A stretch of DNA of 64,000 bases from Apostichopus japonicus (taxonomy: Eukaryota; Echinodermata; Holothuroidea; Aspidochirotida; Stichopodidae): assembly GCF_037975245.1 (NCBI RefSeq), contig NC_092571.1, positions 2,524,501 through 2,588,500 on the forward strand, written 5' to 3'. Both the position numbers and the translations under genes were made by a program. How positions within the stretch are numbered: position 1 is the stretch's first letter; the number at the start of each line of letters is the position of its first letter. Below, one piece after another: positions 60,701 to 64,000 of this stretch. The notes beneath the pieces were generated by a model. That model was given only the letters and a program-made list of their open reading frames with translations. It was not told the origin of the DNA and searched no databases.

Positions 60701-63444
60701 ACATCGGATTGACTGTAGATAATAATTGTAGTAGTAAGGAAGTGAGGCATCCTTTTTACTATCCAGAGATGCCAATGGTCATTCGATAGTGTGGACCTAA
60801 CTGGGCTCAAAAGTGATGTCGTCATTTAGAAATCTGCTTCATATAGTGTTATATTGATTATGGAAATGAAATCCATGTAGATTCAGGTTTTGCTTTGTGG
60901 TTGGAGAGTGTAGGTGAAAGGGAGGCGGGGGGGTTACATTTTTTTGCCAAATTTATATTGGATGGGGTAACACTTTTCCCAATCTTCATTCCTCACAATG
61001 ATTTATGTGTGAGCCCTGTTTACAATAACAAGTCACTACCTTTGTTACACTAAATTACTGCAGATAACATATAACTTCCATCTTAAAGACGGGTCCAAAT
61101 AGCTTTCACTGTTTGTTACATATGTATGTTTGTGTTTAGTTGGTTAATTGTTATTATTATCTTTTTCTAAGTCATTATTTTGTTTTCTGTTGTCTTTAAA
61201 CCAAAATGTTCTCTTATAAACCCTTCGATTGTTTTGTTACATCTTTGTACACACTTGAAACCATCTCCATTAATGAACTTGCAACGGAAAGGAAATAATT
61301 TTGTTGTTAGGAATGAGCTAAAAAACATACAGCTGGTCAGTAGAGCTCTGAACATACCATTCTCAAGTCACAGACGGCAATTGCATTTCAACAAATTTTC
61401 TCTCTTTTTGCTAAAGTGGTCCCTGTTAGTCTTGTTAAATAGTTCCCACCTTTTATAATTCGTATTCCTGCCACAGATTTTTCGGAACCCTTGCAAGTCG
61501 GAAATTCTCAGAAGAAACAGAAGACTGAGCAGCCAATCAGTGAAGAGTCGTTAGTCATGATCCAAAGCATGGGATTCACCAAAGAGCAGGCCACAAAAGC
61601 CCTGAGAGCCACAGTAAGTATACTCGGGATCACCACCTGTATCTGACCCTACAAAGATGGATCAGTTTATCGTGGCTTCATCACTAGCCTGCATCTGATC
61701 CTGTCAAGTGGATTAAAGGCTAATAAATTAAAAGAGCAAGCCACAAAAGCCCTGAGAGTCACAGTTAGTTTACTTAGGACCACCACCTGTATCTGATCCT
61801 ACAAAGATGGATCAGTTTATCGTTGCTTCTTCGGTAGCCTGCATTTGATCCTGTGATGTGGATTAAAGGCTCATAAATAAAAAGAGCAGGCTACAAAACC
61901 CATGAGAGCCACAGTAAGTATACTCTGGATCACCACCTGTATCTGATCCTACAAAGATGGATCAGTTTATCGTTGCTTCTTCGGTAGCCTGCATTTGATC
62001 CTGTGATGTGGATTAAAGGCTCATAAATAAAAAGAGCAGGCTACAAAACCCATGAGAGCCACAGTAAGTATACTCTGGATCACCACCTGTATCTGATCCT
62101 ACAAAGATGGATCAGTTTATCGTTGCTTCATCGGTAGCCTGCATTTGATCCTGTGATGTGGATTAAAGGCTCATAAATTAAAAGAGCAGGCTACAAAACC
62201 CATGAGAGCCACAGTAAGTATACTCTGGATCACCACCTGTATCTGATCCTACAAAGATGGATCAGTTTATCGTTGCTTCATCGGTAGCCTGCATTTGATC
62301 CTGTGATGTGGATTAAAGGCTCATAAATAAAAAGAGCAGGCTACAAAACCCATGAGAGCCACAGTAAGTATACTCTGGATCACCACCTGTATCTGATCCT
62401 ACAAAGATGGATCAGGTTAGCATTGCTTTATCTGTGGCCTTGTTTCTGATCCTGCGGGATTGACCGAATTTTCATAAATTAAAAGATCAGGCTACAAAAG
62501 CCATGAGAGCCATTGTAAGTACTGTATGGATCACTGCCAGTATTTGATCCTCCAGGATGGATCAGTTTAGCATTGCTTTATCTGTAGCCTTGTTTCTGAT
62601 CCTGCGGGATTGACCAAGTTTTCATAAATTAAAAGATCAGTCTACAAAAGCCATGAGAGCCATTGTAAGTACTGTATGGATCACTGCCAGTATTTGATCC
62701 TCCAAGATGGAGCAGTTTAGCATTGCTTTATTTGTGTCTTGTCTCTGATCCTGCGGATGAGACTGAAGGTTCATAAATTAAAAAATCAAAAGCCCTGAGA
62801 GGCGCTATAAGTTCTGTATGGATCACTGCCAGTATTTGATCCTCTAAGATGGATTGGATGTTAATTAATTCAACAAAAGGGAAGAAAGTAGTTCATGTTG
62901 GGATTTGTTTCCACTGTTGGCTATCATAGCAAATGAATGTGATATATCAGAAACTATCTATCAGTGGGTATCTGATCCCATTAGAAGAATAGTATGTTCA
63001 GGAACCCTCATAAAGAGTAAAAAACGAACCATTCATGTTGAAATTATACCCTGGATGTGTCCATTTGCAATGGCCCATTTCTTTACTGACCGGTACCCCT
63101 CGCACAGTAACAGTCACGAGTGACCAGCCAAACTAGATAGATCGGTTGGCTTGGAAGAGCACAGGACTTGAAATCCAGAAGTCACTGGTTTCAATTTCAT
63201 TTTCATGAAAGATTTATTCCGCTCTCGTTAAATTTATTTACTACATCATAGTCAGTATTCTATTTTACCTCATTTATTCATAAAATGAATTGTTGATGTT
63301 GTTTACTATCACAGGACAACAACGTGGAGAGAGCTGTTGAATGGATCTTTAGCCACATGGATGAACTTGACTCTGACCCAATGGACACAGGTGAAGCTGC
63401 TGCCTCAACCAGTCAACAATCCACTTGCCGAGATGGCAGCGGAA
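45644..63444 (+). CDS. USP5: Ubiquitin-specific peptidase 5 (isopeptidase T), 19 exons, 3' end beyond window
   Basis: Nineteen exons join in phase to 2257 nt (752 codons and one base), all GT-AG. USP5 is a cytosolic/nuclear cysteine protease that disassembles unanchored polyubiquitin. Domains in order: cryptic N-terminal UBP zinc-finger-like region (about 1-165); UBP zinc finger with ligands C190, C193, C210 and H223, and ubiquitin-tail contacts R212, Y250 and Y252; catalytic Cys box GNSCYMN with C326 (human C335); NRQQDAFEY box near 418-426; UBA1 (MGF 630-632) and UBA2 (MGF 695-697) inserted in the catalytic domain. The C-terminal part with catalytic His (GHYV) is missing because the gene runs off the right edge; about 60 residues are expected. 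The segment before UBA1 is short, as in the shorter human isoform. Confidence 0.97.
45990..46145. mobile_element. Element with 12-bp inverted ends and telomere-like interior
   Basis: AATCCGTACCAT at 45990-46001 is exactly complementary to ATGGTACGGATT at 46134-46145. Between them run irregular CCTAACCC/CCTATTCC/CCTACTT words with CCCTAA-type telomere similarity. Probably a MITE with an expanded internal repeat, not a relic chromosome end. Confidence 0.75.
47604..47729 (+). CDS. USP5: USP5 exon 2
   Basis: Residues 38-79, including [13 protein letters not shown], nearly identical to human [13 protein letters not shown]. Confidence 0.95.
48067..48118 (+). CDS. USP5: USP5 exon 3
   Basis: Residues 80-96: [17 protein letters not shown]; the PTRLAIG motif, split with exon 4, is conserved. 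Confidence 0.93.
48700..48960 (+). repeat. Dispersed repeat (TTACCTGTCTCCCACT family)
   Basis: CTTACCTGTCTCCCACTCCA, followed by TTTCCTATCTACC and AACTACAC, recurs with changes at about 32260-32360 and 49470-49510, and inverted near 38160-38200. GGCCCACATCTGGTG occurs twice inside this copy (48718 and 48921). Confidence 0.6.
49200..49321 (+). CDS. USP5: USP5 exon 4
   Basis: Residues 97-137, [14 protein letters not shown]... then [12 protein letters not shown], where human has VILPDYLEI. Confidence 0.93.
50103..50197 (+). CDS. USP5: USP5 exon 5
   Basis: Residues 138-168, with [15 protein letters not shown] (human ADSASRKQEVQAWDG). Donor GTGAGT. Confidence 0.93.
50219..50470 (+). mobile_element. 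Relative of the 6879-7532 MITE in USP5 intron 5
   Basis: The last part (CTTCTTGATTTTTGAGGTCTCATTTCTCAGCAA) matches 7058-7095 directly, while AGTATGTTGTA and AAAATTACCAAATTTATTGT match the reverse complement of about 7468-7515. The copy is therefore rearranged relative to the other. Confidence 0.65.
50737..50972 (+). CDS. USP5: USP5 exon 6, UBP zinc finger
   Basis: Residues 169-247. Carries the four zinc ligands C190, C193, C210 and H223, plus W200 and R212 of the ubiquitin C-terminus pocket; [14 protein letters not shown] is identical to human. Confidence 0.97.
52230..52324 (+). CDS. USP5: USP5 exon 7
   Basis: Residues 248-279, beginning [12 protein letters not shown]250 and Y252 match the human ubiquitin-tail contacts Y259 and Y261. 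Confidence 0.95.
53449..53585 (+). CDS. USP5: USP5 exon 8
   Basis: Residues 280-324: [15 protein letters not shown], then [12 protein letters not shown] leading into the Cys box, which is split by intron 8. Confidence 0.95.
53907..53963 (+). CDS. USP5: USP5 exon 9, catalytic cysteine
   Basis: Residues 325-343. S325 is split across the junction and is followed by the nucleophile C326 in [11 protein letters not shown]. Only 57 bp. Confidence 0.95.
55079..55150 (+). CDS. USP5: USP5 exon 10
   Basis: Residues 344-367: [20 protein letters not shown], parallel to human KYVDKLEKIFQNAPTDPTQD. Confidence 0.92.
55485..55569 (+). CDS. USP5: USP5 exon 11
   Basis: Residues 368-396: [18 protein letters not shown] (human VAKLGHGLLSGEYSKPVP), then an acidic stretch. 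Confidence 0.93.
56164..56286 (+). CDS. USP5: USP5 exon 12
   Basis: Residues 397-437: [16 protein letters not shown] and the box [13 protein letters not shown]. Human has QDAQEFF; the QEF-to-FEY change here is unusual within the QQDA box. Confidence 0.95.
56341..56942. mobile_element. MITE with TTAA-flanked AGCAGCATTTTGC ends
   Basis: TTAAAGCAGCATTTTGC at 56341-56357 is a perfect 17-bp inverted match of 56926-56942. Each edge includes TTAA, the piggyBac/Kolobok-type target. The 602-bp interior has no coding capacity and carries a hairpin (56648-56676: ACCAGGGAGTT stem, 7-base loop). Confidence 0.75.
57337..57490 (+). CDS. USP5: USP5 exon 13
   Basis: Residues 438-488: [20 protein letters not shown], ending [20 protein letters not shown] (human VKYTQRVDYIMQLPVPMDAA). 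Confidence 0.93.
57812..57995 (+). CDS. USP5: USP5 exon 14
   Basis: Residues 489-549: charged helix [19 protein letters not shown], then [19 protein letters not shown]. Its last 19 bp and donor are the first unit of a 44-bp tandem repeat. Confidence 0.93.
57977..58196 (+). repeat. Five tandem 44-bp copies of an exon-intron junction
   Basis: Units start at 57977, 58021, 58065, 58109 and 58153. Each has the last 19 bp of USP5 exon 14, the donor GTAAGC and 19 bp of intron. Copies are almost identical, so the amplification is recent or homogenised. Only the first donor keeps the reading frame; using a later one reads CAT AGG TAA and stops. Confidence 0.95.
58842..58930 (+). CDS. USP5: USP5 exon 15
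   Basis: Residues 550-579: [19 protein letters not shown] and DDWIPQKL (human TTRFASFPDYLVIQIKKF and LDWVPKKL). Confidence 0.95.
59338..59445 (+). CDS. USP5: USP5 exon 16
   Basis: Residues 580-615: [12 protein letters not shown], then [16 protein letters not shown]. It lacks the longer Ser/Pro-rich insert seen in the long human isoform. Confidence 0.93.
59878..60021 (+). CDS. USP5: USP5 exon 17, UBA1
   Basis: Residues 616-663, first UBA domain: [39 protein letters not shown]. Confidence 0.96.
61477..61613 (+). CDS. USP5: USP5 exon 18, start of UBA2
   Basis: Residues 664-709: a polar linker, then [22 protein letters not shown]. Its last 33 bp are the first unit of the 150-bp repeat that fills the next intron. 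Confidence 0.95.
61581..62856 (+). repeat. Nine tandem about 150-bp copies of another exon-intron junction
   Basis: Units begin at about 61581, 61731, 61881, 62031, 62181, 62331, 62482, 62632 and 62781. Each starts with a copy of the last 33 bp of USP5 exon 18 (part of UBA2) plus its donor and intron. Copies 3-6 are near identical and keep CACAGTAAGT; 7-9 are more diverged and the last is short. Confidence 0.95.
63139..63200 (+). mobile_element. tRNA-derived SINE head (tRNA-Ser-like)
   Basis: Box-A-like TGGCTTGGAAG at 63147-63157 and box-B-like GGTTTCAATTTC at 63187-63198 stand at tRNA spacing, with an anticodon-loop-like CTTGAAA (TGA) between. Stems are imperfect and there is no intact acceptor, so it is a degenerate SINE head and not a working tRNA. 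Confidence 0.5.
63315..63444 (+). CDS. USP5: USP5 exon 19, end of UBA2 (last exon in window)
   Basis: Residues 710-752: [18 protein letters not shown] completes UBA2, then CRDGSG leads to the split codon before the expected KYQLFAF segment. Donor GTAAGG at 63445. Confidence 0.95.
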
Positions 63445-64000
63445 GTAAGGAAACAAAGTCTGCGGCAACATGTTGCCCATTAGTCTGTAAATTACTGCAA
63501 CTTATCCACCTCCATAGTCGACATTTGATCTTCATTTTTGCACATTTTTTGTTCATTTTAGGACTGGAATGTAGATGTCATTTATGACACCTGTAAACAT
63601 CACAATTATTTTGGTACTTTGTGTAATGCAATTACTATGTAAATGTTAACATTAACCATTTGAGTATTTCTAAAAGGCAAAAATGCAAACAAGTGCTTGT
63701 GGTTGGTGAGTAACATAAACTCAGTGAAATAGAAATATAGAGCTAGTCTATTGCAGTTAGCACAGAGAATCAAACCCAGCCATCATCAATGGTCTATGTC
63801 AAGGGTTCTCAATAGGTAACCTGTGCGCCAAATTTGGCTTGTGAAAGATTTTGATTTTAAAGTAAATCTGTCCTTAATATTGCACCAATAGGTTGTTTGA
63901 ACCTTTAAAGCGTTTAGGCTTGAGCACCTTACTGGCCTATCCTGCACATTGCTCAATCCAGGAAAAGTGACCATTTGTTTCTGTTGGGCCCTTTGCTCTA

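Larger units (their letters stand above)
45755..64000 (+). other. USP5 introns
   Basis: Non-coding stretches over 300 bp. 45755-47603: telomere-like palindrome. 47730-48066 and 49322-50102: nothing seen apart from a short repeat near 49460-49510. 48119-49199: dispersed repeat near 48700-48960. 50198-50736: MITE relative. 50973-52229: AT microsatellite near 51820-51875. 52325-53448, 53586-53906, 53964-55078 and 55151-55484: low-complexity A/T or G only. 55570-56163: nothing seen. 56287-57336: MITE. 57491-57811: T-rich. 57996-58841: 44-bp repeats. 58931-59337: nothing seen. 59446-59877: G-rich runs. 60022-61476: nothing seen. 61614-63314: 150-bp repeats and a SINE. 63445-64000: nothing seen. 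Confidence 0.7.

Noticed and set aside
61731-62856. Copies of the exon 18 end as real cassette exons
   Set aside because: They lack good acceptors, have no matching length in phase, and many have substitutions that break UBA2.
63139-63200. Functional tRNA-Ser gene
   Set aside because: Stems are mispaired and the acceptor is missing; better read as a SINE head.

Overview
The window is animal nuclear DNA: AT-rich and intron-rich, with small exons, many dispersed repeats and long G or C runs. It holds three protein genes whose exons join in phase across GT-AG boundaries. The organism is probably a marine invertebrate deuterostome (echinoderm or hemichordate type). The proteins resemble vertebrate orthologues, the transposon ends (CAGTGGCG...) are of a kind common in such genomes, and the CDCA3-USP5 gene pair is also neighbouring in human. 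I cannot name the species.

Layout. 1-700: decayed LINE reverse-transcriptase fragment. 700-5063: flank with a long AT-spaced hairpin and no gene. 5064-16219, minus strand: PCLAF (PAF15, PCNA-associated factor), four exons, 203 codons, with an unusual 112-residue charged tail; its introns hold a 26-bp minisatellite (about 40 copies) and several MITE-like repeats. E2F-type sites lie just upstream of its start. 16220-29684: intergenic, with nested DNA transposons (16892-18764) and a large inverted repeat (about 19.6-21.0 kb). 29685-44057, minus strand: CDCA3 (Tome-1), three coding exons, 295 codons, four DPRSP...RTP repeats and a terminal KEN box, plus a probable 5' UTR exon near 45.2 kb. About 0.47 kb separates that exon from the start of USP5. 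45644-63444 and beyond the right edge, plus strand: USP5 (isopeptidase T), 19 exons giving 752 codons; the last exon or exons, with the catalytic His, lie outside the window.

Biology. PCLAF and CDCA3 are both cell-cycle proteins with KEN boxes, a signal for APC/C-driven destruction, and they lie in tandem. CDCA3 and USP5 are divergent neighbours sharing one short upstream region, the same order and orientation as I recall for human 12p13. USP5 recycles free ubiquitin chains. Two USP5 exon 3' ends, with their splice donors, have been tandemly amplified into the following introns (five 44-bp copies, nine about 150-bp copies). No bacterial-type operon, CRISPR array or functional tRNA gene was found.
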